NCBI GenBank assembly: GCA_016786565.1
Contig: JAEUVY010000067.1
Span: forward strand, 1-64,000
DNA from: Flavipsychrobacter sp.
GTDB lineage: Bacteria > Bacteroidota > Bacteroidia > Chitinophagales > Chitinophagaceae
Length of the DNA: 64,000 nucleotides
Direction: 5' to 3'
Shown: positions 33,218 to 41,174 of the stretch, piece after piece
How positions within the stretch are numbered: the first letter of the stretch is position 1
How the letters are laid out: each line of letters starts with the position of its first letter
Made by a program: the position numbers and the translations under genes
Notes under the pieces: model-generated
What the model was told of the DNA's origin: nothing
Seen by the model: only the letters and a program-made list of their open reading frames with translations
The model's database searches: none

Positions 33218-34372
33218 TTAGTGGTGAGGAGCATGTGCCTCATCGTGATGCTCGTGTCCTTCTTCGATAGCCTGACCGAGGAATACCGCGGTGAGGTTGG
33301 TGAAGATGAACGCCTGAATGGCTGCTACCAGCAATTCCAGCATGAACATGAACAAAGAGAAGGCGAGTGATACCGGTACGAAACCGATACCTGCACCCTT
33401 GCTAAGCGCACCAAAGATAAATATCATTGATATAACACAAAGTATAACGATGTGACCAGCAAGAATATTTGCGAAAAGACGTATGGTCAATGCCACCGGC
33501 TTGATGAACAAAGAGATAACCTCGATAGGTACCAGCAGGAACTTAACACCTGTAGGTACGCCCGGAGGATTGAGCAGGTGACCCCAGAAGTGTGAATTTG
33601 CCCTGATGATCATAACAACGAAAGAGATCATTGCCAGGCAGAAGGTAACCGCAACATTGCCGGTAAGGTTGGCTCCGCCCGGAAGCAGACCCAACAGGTT
33701 GTTCACCCATATAAAGAAGAATATGGTGAGCAGCATAGGCATGAACTTTGCGAATCCTTTGCCGAGGTTGGGCTTGGCCACTTCGTCGCGGATGAAGATG
33801 ATGGCAACTTCCAGTGCGTTCTGGAAACCTTTAGGGGCTTCAATAACACCTTTTTTGTATTTCTTGGCGGCAGAAGTCATCAGCATGAGGATGATAACAA
33901 CGCTGAACATCATGGACAGAACGTTCTTAGTGATAGAGAAGTCGTAAACCGGAGAACCGTCTTCAGACTTGATCTTTTCCTTCATGTTCTTTTCAACATA
34001 AAGGCCATCATAAGAAGTATTGCTGATATGATTGCCGGCCTCGTCGAGGTACCAGCCACCGTGGAATTTGCTATATGAGAATACAGAAAGACCTTTTCCC
34101 GGACGGTAAACGATAACCGGCAGCGGCAAAGCCACCTCGGTCTCATGTCCATGTTCTCCCTCGAGGCTGAAAAGGTGCCATTCGTGAGAATCTGAAACGT
34201 GGCCGAAAACCAGTTCTGTTATATTTATACCTTTTTTTTCTTCGTGACCACCTTCAGCGCCTTCAACGTGGGCAATCTCATGATTTTCCGCTTCCTGAGC
34301 GAAAGTGGAATTTGTGAAGCCCAACAGGCCGAAAGCCAGTATCAATAAGGGAAAGAGACGTTTGAAACTCAT
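33218..34372 (-). CDS. atpB: ATP synthase F0 subunit a
   Basis: Subunit a forms the proton half-channels next to the c ring. At 384 residues it is much longer than the E. coli protein because it has an exported N-terminus: a signal peptide (ending FTNSTFAQ), then a His/Glu-rich segment (EAENHEIAHVEGAEGGHEEKK) and an extracytoplasmic domain to about residue 150. The membrane part holds the essential arginine in ALTIRLFANILAGH near residue 300. The C-terminus is His-rich (EEGHEHHDEAHAPHH). Extended AtpB proteins are usual in Bacteroidota. It is the first gene of the operon, with a -7 box 20 bases upstream. Confidence 0.95.
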   Translation of the reverse strand: MSFKRLFPLLILAFGLLGFTNSTFAQEAENHEIAHVEGAEGGHEEKKGINITELVFGHVSDSHEWHLFSLEGEHGHETEVALPLPVIVYRPGKGLSVFSYSKFHGGWYLDEAGNHISNTSYDGLYVEKNMKEKIKSEDGSPVYDFSITKNVLSMMFSVVIILMLMTSAAKKYKKGVIEAPKGFQNALEVAIIFIRDEVAKPNLGKGFAKFMPMLLTIFFFIWVNNLLGLLPGGANLTGNVAVTFCLAMISFVVMIIRANSHFWGHLLNPPGVPTGVKFLLVPIEVISLFIKPVALTIRLFANILAGHIVILCVISMIFIFGALSKGAGIGFVPVSLAFSLFMFMLELLVAAIQAFIFTNLTAVFLGQAIEEGHEHHDEAHAPHH

Positions 34373-34392
34373 TACCGTTTCGAAATTTTGCG

Positions 34393-34400
34393 CAAAGATA
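34393..34400 (-). promoter_or_regulatory. -7 box (TATCTTTG) of the ATP synthase operon
   Basis: The minus strand reads TATCTTTG, an exact consensus match, 20 bases before the atpB ATG. Confidence 0.55.
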
Positions 34401-34482
34401 TGGGTTTTAATTTCAAAACACCAGTTTTGGCGTTAGAAATAAATCTGTTGCGAGACAGGGTGGACCCCTCCGAATGTCTTTG

Positions 34483-35196
34483 TTACTTGAAAATGTTGTA
34501 TTTGATGATACAATAGAGGGCCCTGAAGGCATCTTTCATGCCTATCTTTTTGCCTTCTTCGTAGGTGCGGCCATAATAGGAGATACCTACCTCATAGATA
34601 CGGATCTTTGGGATGCGGGAGATCTTGGCGGTAACCTCGGGTTCGAAACCGAAGCGTTTTTCCTTCAGTTTGATACCCTGAATGATATCGCGGCGGAACA
34701 TTTTATAGCATGTTTCCATATCTGTAAGGTTCAGATTGGTGAACATGTTGGACGCCATAGTGAGCCATCGGTTGCCGATGGAGTGCCAGAAGAAAAGAAT
34801 GCGGTGCGGTTTTCCGCCCATGAACCGGGAGCCGTAAACCACATCGGCAAAGCCACTGATCATAGGTTTGAGCAGTACATTGTATTCTTCCGGGTCATAT
34901 TCGAGATCGGCATCTTGTATAACCACATAATCTCCGGTGGCTTTTTCGATACCGGTATGGAGTGCGGCACCTTTTCCCTGATTGACCTCGTGTTTGTAAT
35001 AGGAAATAGGCAGATCGGGGTTGGCTGCTTTGTAGGCGAGTATCGCTTCCTCTGTATTGTCGCGGGAACAGTCATTTACTATAATGACCTCTTTCTGCAT
35101 ATTGTTGAGCAGCACTACATCCTTCACCTTGTTTAATATGCGGTGGATGGTAGGCCCTTCGTTGTAGGCAGGTATGACAATGGAAAGTGTACTCAT
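34483..35196 (-). CDS. Glycosyltransferase family 2, polyprenyl-phosphate mannosyltransferase-like
   Basis: A 237-residue GT-A-fold enzyme close in layout to dolichyl/polyprenyl-phosphate mannosyl- or glucosyltransferases. The N-terminus is [31 protein letters not shown] follows at 39-52; the metal-binding DXD is in [15 protein letters not shown] near 95. It lacks the C-terminal membrane helices of some relatives. Such enzymes make lipid-linked sugars used by extracytoplasmic glycosyltransferases, and a GT39-type enzyme of that kind is encoded at 61.9-63.5 kb. It has its own -7 box at 35217-35224. Confidence 0.92.
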   Translation of the reverse strand: MSTLSIVIPAYNEGPTIHRILNKVKDVVLLNNMQKEVIIVNDCSRDNTEEAILAYKAANPDLPISYYKHEVNQGKGAALHTGIEKATGDYVVIQDADLEYDPEEYNVLLKPMISGFADVVYGSRFMGGKPHRILFFWHSIGNRWLTMASNMFTNLNLTDMETCYKMFRRDIIQGIKLKEKRFGFEPEVTAKISRIPKIRIYEVGISYYGRTYEEGKKIGMKDAFRALYCIIKYNIFK

Positions 35197-35216
35197 TCAG
35201 TTATTTAAGAAGTGAA

Positions 35217-35224
35217 CAAAAGTA
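35217..35224 (-). promoter_or_regulatory. -7 box (TACTTTTG) of the GT2 gene
   Basis: The minus strand reads TACTTTTG, an exact consensus match, 20 bases before the ATG at 35196. Confidence 0.5.
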
Positions 35225-35285
35225 GAAAGTAGTGGGTAGAAAGCCAAAAAGCAGCAGAAAAAAGGAAAGTATATATGAGTACCCG

Positions 35286-35951
35286 CTAATATTCCACAAA
35301 AACCATGGGATACTTGTGCATGATGCCGACAGTGAAGCAGAAATAAGAAGCAGCCATGGGTGTAGTGCCTTTGCTGAGGCCACCGGGCATGGTGCCGAAT
35401 TCCTGAGACAGCATAATGTTCCAGTAGCGACCGGTAGGAATGCGCTCAGAGATACCGAATCCGATGCGGGTGAGTGAGGAGGGAATATTGTAGGAGGTGT
35501 TGACCCCTATTGTATCGGCACCGAAAGGTGGTCCGCCGGGGGGCGTCCAAATGGGGGAATGGGTCTGCGAGACCTGCTGCCCACCCATTGACACGCCTAT
35601 GCCCAATGATGCATGGACATGAAAATATTGACGGTAGTCTATGCCTACATCAACTTTCGGAGAAAAGAACAGATAGGAGCTTTTGGTGGAGATGTTGATC
35701 ACGTCGCCATACGTGAGTGCGCTGCCGGTATTGAGGTCTTTTGAAATGGAGTGGCGCTGGAACAACAGTCCGGCGCCTGCATACAAGTGTGGTATGATCT
35801 TGTGGAGGTAATAGCCCTCTACAGATGGCGTGAGCTTTGATGAGAAGTCGCCACTGGTGAAACCAAGACCGGCCTGTGCGCCGAACATGCCCTGACCGAA
35901 GGATAAAATACTGAAGCAACAGAAGACCGCAGTAAGAAGGTTTCTTTTCAT
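35286..35951 (-). CDS. Outer-membrane beta-barrel protein, second of a tandem pair
   Basis: A 221-residue exported protein with signal MKRNLLTAVFCCFSILSFGQ and a small beta-barrel pattern: GAQAGLGFTSGDFS, YYLHKIIPHLYAGAGLLFQ, YLFFSPKVDVGIDYRQYFHVHASLGIGVSMGG, ending with FCFTVGIMHKYPMVFVEY. It resembles its upstream neighbour (36662-35976) in length, strand order and the C-terminal ...LTRIGFGISE/...LLRIGVGATQ segments, so the two probably come from a duplication. The gap between them is 24 bases. The function is unknown; small barrels of this type are often structural or sensory. Confidence 0.82.
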   Translation of the reverse strand: MKRNLLTAVFCCFSILSFGQGMFGAQAGLGFTSGDFSSKLTPSVEGYYLHKIIPHLYAGAGLLFQRHSISKDLNTGSALTYGDVINISTKSSYLFFSPKVDVGIDYRQYFHVHASLGIGVSMGGQQVSQTHSPIWTPPGGPPFGADTIGVNTSYNIPSSLTRIGFGISERIPTGRYWNIMLSQEFGTMPGGLSKGTTPMAASYFCFTVGIMHKYPMVFVEY

Positions 35952-35975
35952 AGGTACCTGAGTTGCCGTGTGTTG

Positions 35976-36662
35976 CTACGGTAGTTTGGTGTGTGCGATG
36001 CCGATGCGGATGGACACGTAGGTAGGGTTGAGTTTGCCTACGCTGTAAGCGCTACGGGTAACATCTTCGAAGTTGCTTGTTTTGGTGAGGCTACCCGGAA
36101 GAAAGCCAAAATCTTCGGTGAAGGTGAAGCGCCAATGACGACCCATGGAAAGGTATTGTGTGGCACCAACACCTATGCGGAGCAACATACTGTTGATATT
36201 CTTAGACTTATCGAGAGTGGTGTCCAGGCGCACCATGCCTGAAGGAGTGGAGATCGTCTGAAACCTGCGCAGGGAGTCATATCCGCCCATGTTCATACCA
36301 ATACCGGCACTCATGTAGAAGTGATTGTTCTGACGGCGGCCGAGGCAGAAACGGAACTTAGGAGCGATGAACGCATATGCAGTTTTGTGCATGATGATCT
36401 CACCTTCTGAACCGGTAGCGTGTTTCTGGGAATTGATCTCGTTATCGTACAACAAAGAGAACTGCTGGTAGAACACCTCCACGCCAACAAAGGAGCGCAG
36501 ATTGAGTCCTTTTGCATAGTCGATGCCACCGGAAAGGGCTACATCGTAATTGTTGGTTGTAGCCACCCCACCACCGGCAAACACACCGAATATGGTATTC
36601 TTCTGGGCATAGCCCCCTGCTGCTGAAAAAGACAATAAAAGGGCCAGAAGTATTGGTTTCAT
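35976..36662 (-). CDS. Outer-membrane beta-barrel protein, first of a tandem pair
   Basis: A 228-residue exported protein (signal MKPILLALLLSFSAAGGYAQ) with barrel-like strands: IFGVFAGGGVATTNNYDVALSGGIDY, GVEVFYQQFSLLYDN, YAFIAPKFRFCLGRRQNNHFYMSAGIGMNMGGYDS, and a C-terminal TYVSIRIGIAHTKLP. It starts 9 bases after the 3-hydroxyacyl-CoA dehydrogenase stop and may be read from the same transcript. It is paralogous in layout to the next gene. No ligand-binding motif is visible. Confidence 0.82.
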   Translation of the reverse strand: MKPILLALLLSFSAAGGYAQKNTIFGVFAGGGVATTNNYDVALSGGIDYAKGLNLRSFVGVEVFYQQFSLLYDNEINSQKHATGSEGEIIMHKTAYAFIAPKFRFCLGRRQNNHFYMSAGIGMNMGGYDSLRRFQTISTPSGMVRLDTTLDKSKNINSMLLRIGVGATQYLSMGRHWRFTFTEDFGFLPGSLTKTSNFEDVTRSAYSVGKLNPTYVSIRIGIAHTKLP

Positions 36663-36671
36663 CTCCGAAAA

Positions 36672-37826
36672 TTAAACAAAATTTTTATTTTCCATAGCTT
36701 GTTTCCGTAATAATGCGCTGGCACGGTATCTGTCTTCGTGATAAACGGCATACAGATCGTCGAGAATGGCGAGGCATTTTGCGGCTGTCCACTCGTCGCA
36801 CCAGGCCAACAGACCCTTTGGATAGTTGACCCCGCGTGTCATTGCGGTCTCGAGATCGGCGGCAGATGCCACACCCAGATGCAGGGCATCGACAGCCTCG
36901 TTGATGAGCATGGCTACAACCCTGTCTACGATCTTGCGGGCGAGGTCCATGTCTTTAACAGGTTCGGGCGTAGGGGCACCGACGGAGTAGTCGTAAAAAC
37001 CGCGGCCGGACTTTCGGCCCAGCCAACCGGCTTCGAGCAGGCGTTTCTGAGAAAATGAAGGTTTGTAGCGCGGATCGAAGAAAAAGGACTGGAACACGGT
37101 TTCTGTAACCACATAGTTCACATCGTGACCGATATAGTCGGTAAGTGTGAAGGGACCCATACGGAACCCACCCACTTCGGTCATTGCCCAGTCGATGGTG
37201 GCGATATCTGCAATTCCCTCTTCATATATCCTTATCGCCTCTCCATAGAATGGACGGGCAACCCTGTTTACTATGAAACCGGGTGTGTCTTTGGCTATCA
37301 CCGGCATTTTGCCCCATTTTTTCATCAGATCGGTAGCCAATGGAATAAGGTGCGCGGCGGTCTGGATGGCCGGTATCACCTCGACCAATGCCATGAGCGG
37401 AGCAGGGTTGAAGAAGTGCAAACCGAGAACGCGCCAAGGCAAACGGCAGGCCGCAGCAATAGAAGTAATTGATAATGAAGATGTATTACTTGCCAGAATA
37501 CATTCATCTGACACCACTTTCTCCACCTCTGCGAATACAGTCTTTTTGATCTCCAGCTTTTCTACAATTGCCTCTATGATGAGGCCACAGGTAGCGAAAG
37601 CGGAAAGCTCGGAGGCAAAAGTGAACTGTGCCAGCAATGCTTCAGCCGAGGAGATCTTACCTTTTTCTTCCAGTTTTTGGAGTGTAGCGGCCAGATTTAC
37701 CCTTGACTTCTCTAATGCGGCGGCATTGTTGTCATATATAATTACCTGATGGCCGGCCATAGCTGCCACCTGGGCTATACCTGAGCCCATGGCACCCGAA
37801 CCGATAACGCCTATCGTATAGTTCAT
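36672..37826 (-). CDS. 3-hydroxyacyl-CoA dehydrogenase (3-hydroxybutyryl-CoA type)
   Basis: An NAD-dependent dehydrogenase (384 residues) oxidising L-3-hydroxyacyl-CoA to the 3-keto form. The Rossmann motif is GSGAMGSGIAQVAAMAGH at residues 9-26; the catalytic His and Glu are in GLHFFNPAPLMALVEVI around 135-151 with the family's NTSSLSIT just before. Two helical dimerisation domains follow: GFIVNRVARPFYGEAIRIYEEG near 200 and a second C-terminal one (VAMLINEAVDALHLGVAS) near 310, as in the longer PaaH-like enzymes. It may supply phenylacetate or fatty-acid breakdown, like the hydratase at 28.6-29.4 kb. Confidence 0.93.
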   Translation of the reverse strand: MNYTIGVIGSGAMGSGIAQVAAMAGHQVIIYDNNAAALEKSRVNLAATLQKLEEKGKISSAEALLAQFTFASELSAFATCGLIIEAIVEKLEIKKTVFAEVEKVVSDECILASNTSSLSITSIAAACRLPWRVLGLHFFNPAPLMALVEVIPAIQTAAHLIPLATDLMKKWGKMPVIAKDTPGFIVNRVARPFYGEAIRIYEEGIADIATIDWAMTEVGGFRMGPFTLTDYIGHDVNYVVTETVFQSFFFDPRYKPSFSQKRLLEAGWLGRKSGRGFYDYSVGAPTPEPVKDMDLARKIVDRVVAMLINEAVDALHLGVASAADLETAMTRGVNYPKGLLAWCDEWTAAKCLAILDDLYAVYHEDRYRASALLRKQAMENKNFV

Positions 37827-38308
37827 ATGGTTATGTGTTTTGCGGTCATCTCGTTTTCGGAAAAAGCAGAATGACCTTGTAAAGATAAGTGTAGTGCTAC
37901 GACACCACCAAACAGATGAAAGGATAGGTCAGCTTTTCCGGAAAATGGACAGAGGAATTGCTCCGAACAATGGAAATATTTTCCAAAGGATGGAATTGTG
38001 TTTTGTGAGTAATCTCGCAAATAATTGTAAATCAATGATTTGTGATGTTGGCATATTGATTGTAATAGCAAGTGCGCAGATGGTCCCGATCTTCTGTATT
38101 GGAATAGCGCAAACTGATCGCGGAAGCGGATAACAAAAAGTGCCTTACATGAACGACAATTAATTAATGGGTGATTACTTATTTATTGGTCTATAAATAT
38201 TTGGCCTATGGAAATGAAGAATTGAAGTGAAATGAACCGTGCAGCTTCTGCAAAGAAGCCCATAGAAACAATAATAATTATAACAAATTCACTCAAAAAA
38301 TATTAGTT
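37827..38308. other. Non-coding gap of about 480 bases
   Basis: This gap lies between the divergent dehydrogenase and the basic orphan gene. It is AT-rich, with A- and T-runs towards the right. Two short open frames cross it on opposite strands, but neither has a plausible start context or protein-like composition. I see no clear -7 box, hairpin or RNA gene; ATATTTGG near 38197 is only a weak promoter-like match. Confidence 0.5.
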
Positions 38309-39394
38309 ATGAAAAATTTCAAAATAATCCGCATACTCATCGCAATACTGTTTTTCACATCTATCCAGGCAAAGGCGTTTGTACATATGACGGCGCGGGT
38401 GTCGGGGATACCGGTGGTGGTGAAATCGAAAAGTGTTGCCAAAACAGAACCCTGTGCCCTGAAAAGTGAGGCTGTGCGTCCTGTAGCAGCTACCATAAAG
38501 ACGCACCATTTCAGGTATGAGCGGAAAGCAGTGACCAATGCGCACGCCTATGTGCTGGACTGGAGGCTGACCAAAAAACATATTGCGAATCCTGTTGCCG
38601 CAACGCCAAGGGTGGTAGCAACCAAAATGACCATTCCGGTGGTGCGCCCCGCGATCCTGGCACATGAGTCATCGCGCAGGTTCAATACCATTCAGACTGT
38701 AACGCCACAAGTGAGTGTTGCTGCGCCTAAAAAGGTGGTGTACACAGCCATAGCAACCAGGAAGAAGAAGCAGAACATCTATTTTTCTGTAGCGGCACAC
38801 ATGCGTAATAATGAGCAGCTTTCAAATGATATGGCCTTCCTGTTCGGGGGCATAAAGGGGGCGCCCGAGAAAGTGGCAATGCTTGAAAAGAAGAAGAATA
38901 CGCGAAAAGTTGCCAAAGCAGAGCGACCATCGAAAGACATAAAAAAGAGGCTGATGGCCATATCGCGCGTGCCGGTACATAGGATAGCCGGGGCTGACGC
39001 AAGAATGCCGCATGCATCAAAGTCGGTAACAATGAAGTACGTATATGCAGCCGCACAGAAGCACAAAGTGAGCGGCACAGCTACCAGAAATACAGCTACA
39101 GCGTTTGCCGCAAAGCAGGTTGTGAAACCAACAATATTGAGTACAGAATCGGGCGCATTGGCAAAAGCAACCGGCAAGTATGACATAGCCATAGAAACAG
39201 CGGTACGTGCCGCGGCAATGTTCTCGGCTATAAAGAATGTGCCGGTGATACTGATAGACAATGTGGACCGCCCGTCTACCACAGCTACCACACCAGTGAC
39301 AGGTGGCGCGATAGATATGATAAACGGACACTCAGTAGTGTTGAAACACAACGACTGGATGGACCAGTTTGGCCCCGAAATGGCTATGAAATAA
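38309..39394 (+). CDS. Basic exported orphan protein (Ala/Lys/Val-rich)
   Basis: A 361-residue protein that I do not recognise. A signal peptide (MKNFKIIRILIAILFFTSIQAKAF) is followed by a strongly basic, low-complexity sequence rich in Ala, Lys, Val and Thr (KSKSVAKTEP, ATRKKKQN, LEKKKNTRKVAKAER), with few acidic residues until the C-terminus (VPVILIDNVDRP and WMDQFGPEMAMK). No domain, repeat of fixed length or catalytic motif is visible. A basic exported protein of this kind could bind a polyanion such as surface polysaccharide or DNA. It stands alone; the convergent FAH-family gene ends 2 bases away. Confidence 0.75.
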   Translation: MKNFKIIRILIAILFFTSIQAKAFVHMTARVSGIPVVVKSKSVAKTEPCALKSEAVRPVAATIKTHHFRYERKAVTNAHAYVLDWRLTKKHIANPVAATPRVVATKMTIPVVRPAILAHESSRRFNTIQTVTPQVSVAAPKKVVYTAIATRKKKQNIYFSVAAHMRNNEQLSNDMAFLFGGIKGAPEKVAMLEKKKNTRKVAKAERPSKDIKKRLMAISRVPVHRIAGADARMPHASKSVTMKYVYAAAQKHKVSGTATRNTATAFAAKQVVKPTILSTESGALAKATGKYDIAIETAVRAAAMFSAIKNVPVILIDNVDRPSTTATTPVTGGAIDMINGHSVVLKHNDWMDQFGPEMAMK

Positions 39395-39396
39395 GA

Positions 39397-40404
39397 CTAA
39401 CCCAGTTTCTTTTCGGCCAGGATGCTCCAGTCAGTTTTTTCGGCAACGATGGTATTGGAGAGGTGACCGAGTCCGTCGATCTCCATCTCAACTACATCTC
39501 CGTCCTGTAACCACTGTTCTTTATAGTTCGGATCGTGCAATTTTCCGGTTCCGTTCAGCTCCAGAAAGCAGCCGGTACCAACAGTGCCGCTACCGATAAC
39601 ATCGCCGGGTAATATGTCGACACCATAAGCGCAACGTTCGAGGATCTCAGCAAAAGTCCAGTCCATGTCGCCCATGTTGCCTTCGCTTACCTGAATACCG
39701 TTGACCTTGCAGGTCATTTTGAGGTTGTAGTTGTTGCCGGTGTGGCCGGGGCGAGCGGGAACTTTGAAAGATTCCAGTTCGTCGGGGGTAACGAGCATAG
39801 GTCCGATGACCGTGCTGAAATCCTTGCCCTTGGCCGGTCCGAGATTGAGCAGCATTTCCTCCATTTGCAGGGTACGCGCGCTCATGTCGTTCATGATCAT
39901 GTAACCACCGATGTAGCTATCGGCTTCCGAGGCCTTGATGTTGCGACCTTTTTTGCACACGACTATTGCGGCTTCGAGTTCGAAATCGAGCTTTTTGAAA
40001 TGATCGGGCATAACTGGAATGGGGCCGGGACCCTGAATGGCATTGTGATTGGTAAAATAGAAAATAGGGTACTGGTCGAATTCGGCGATCATATCGACCT
40101 TGCGATTGCGGCGGGCAGCAGCCACGTGCTGACGGAAGGCGTAACCATCGCGGCAAGAGGAAGGGCGCGGAACTGGCGCAAGAATGTGTGCTGACGCAAA
40201 CGGTACTGACGGAATGGAAAAATTGCCTTTCTTGATATCGTTGTCTGCACCTTTCAGCGCGTCGATGTGTTGCTCCCAGTTCTGCAACAGATCGGTCATT
40301 GTTGCCGGAAAAGCGGAGTTGACGGCAGTTGTTGCATAAATGTTGTTGTTGACAAGGATGCCCAATTGCTCGCGGCCATTATCAGAAAAGGTAACCAGTT
40401 TCAT
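39397..40404 (-). CDS. Fumarylacetoacetate hydrolase family protein
   Basis: A 335-residue FAH-fold hydrolase. The metal-binding acidic residues of the family are seen in MIAEFDQYPIFYFT, LDFELEAAIVVCKKGRNI (E-x-E near residue 145), and IGGYMIMNDMSAR (D near 173), with DVIGSGTVGTGCFLELNG near 285. In the tyrosine pathway FAH splits fumarylacetoacetate; other members act on related acylpyruvates. The length and the FxxxRQHVAAARR segment suggest the fumarylacetoacetase branch, but the substrate is not certain. It has its own -7 box and is convergent with the basic orphan. Confidence 0.9.
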   Translation of the reverse strand: MKLVTFSDNGREQLGILVNNNIYATTAVNSAFPATMTDLLQNWEQHIDALKGADNDIKKGNFSIPSVPFASAHILAPVPRPSSCRDGYAFRQHVAAARRNRKVDMIAEFDQYPIFYFTNHNAIQGPGPIPVMPDHFKKLDFELEAAIVVCKKGRNIKASEADSYIGGYMIMNDMSARTLQMEEMLLNLGPAKGKDFSTVIGPMLVTPDELESFKVPARPGHTGNNYNLKMTCKVNGIQVSEGNMGDMDWTFAEILERCAYGVDILPGDVIGSGTVGTGCFLELNGTGKLHDPNYKEQWLQDGDVVEMEIDGLGHLSNTIVAEKTDWSILAEKKLG

Positions 40405-40427
40405 ACCGTATGAAGTTTTAGAGGTTG

Positions 40428-40435
40428 CAAAAATA
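40428..40435 (-). promoter_or_regulatory. -7 box (TATTTTTG) of the FAH-family gene
   Basis: The minus strand reads TATTTTTG, an exact match, 23 bases before the ATG at 40404. Confidence 0.5.
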
Positions 40436-40487
40436 TAGTATCTGTGCCGTTTGTGGAGTGTTTATTAACGGTAAGCCCATATTTGCG

Positions 40488-40495
40488 TAAGTTTG
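40488..40495 (+). promoter_or_regulatory. -7 box (TAAGTTTG) of the carbonic anhydrase gene
   Basis: TAAGTTTG matches the consensus and ends 16 bases before the ATG at 40512. Confidence 0.5.
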
Positions 40496-40511
40496 AGACA
40501 AAGAAACAGCC

Positions 40512-41153
40512 ATGACTTCATATGAGCAGTTGTTTGAGAACAACAAGAAATGGATAGCCTCGATGAAGGCAAAGGATGCAGATTTTTTTGACAAGCTTGC
40601 CAGGGATCAGACCCCGGAGTATCTGTACATAGGATGTTCGGATAGTAGGGTACCCGCCAATGAGATAATGGGGCTGGAACCGGGTGAGGTGTTTGTGCAC
40701 CGAAATATTGCCAATGTGGTGGCAAACATAGACCTCAATGTAATGTCTGTGATCAATTATGCAGTTGCAAACCTGCATGTGCAGCATATTATTGTGTGCG
40801 GGCATTATAACTGTGGCGGTGTGAAGGCAGCAATGATGCCGCATGATATGGGGATCCTCAATCCATGGTTGCGGAATATAAGAGATGTATACAGGCTTCA
40901 TCAGAACGAACTGGATCTGATAACGGATGAACACGAGCGGTATAACCGACTGGTGGAACTGAATGTGCAGGAGCAGGCAATAAATGTGATAAAGACAGCA
41001 GTTGTGCAGAAAAGTTATGTTAAGAATCAGTATCCCATTGTACATGGCTGGGTATTTGACCTGAACACCGGCGAACTGAAAGACCTGAAGATCAATTTCA
41101 CCAAGGTGTTGCAAGACATTCAGAAGATATACGACCTGACGGGTGAATATTAG
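40512..41153 (+). CDS. Beta-class carbonic anhydrase
   Basis: A 213-residue zinc enzyme interconverting CO2 and bicarbonate in the cytoplasm. All ligands are visible: C42, D44 and R46 in GCSDSRVPAN, and H98 and C101 in VCGHYNCGGVKAA. The segment VFVHRNIANVV (60-70) is also typical of the beta class. The D44-R46 pair controls access to zinc in this class. It is transcribed alone, divergent from the FAH-family gene and convergent with the TPR lipoprotein gene. Confidence 0.96.
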   Translation: MTSYEQLFENNKKWIASMKAKDADFFDKLARDQTPEYLYIGCSDSRVPANEIMGLEPGEVFVHRNIANVVANIDLNVMSVINYAVANLHVQHIIVCGHYNCGGVKAAMMPHDMGILNPWLRNIRDVYRLHQNELDLITDEHERYNRLVELNVQEQAINVIKTAVVQKSYVKNQYPIVHGWVFDLNTGELKDLKINFTKVLQDIQKIYDLTGEY

Positions 41154-41174
41154 TATCAGCCACGCAGCCGATGA

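Noticed and set aside
37840..38133. Possible small gene of about 98 codons in the 480-base gap
   Set aside because: No signal, domain, start context or promoter box; an equally long frame exists on the opposite strand, so neither is convincing.
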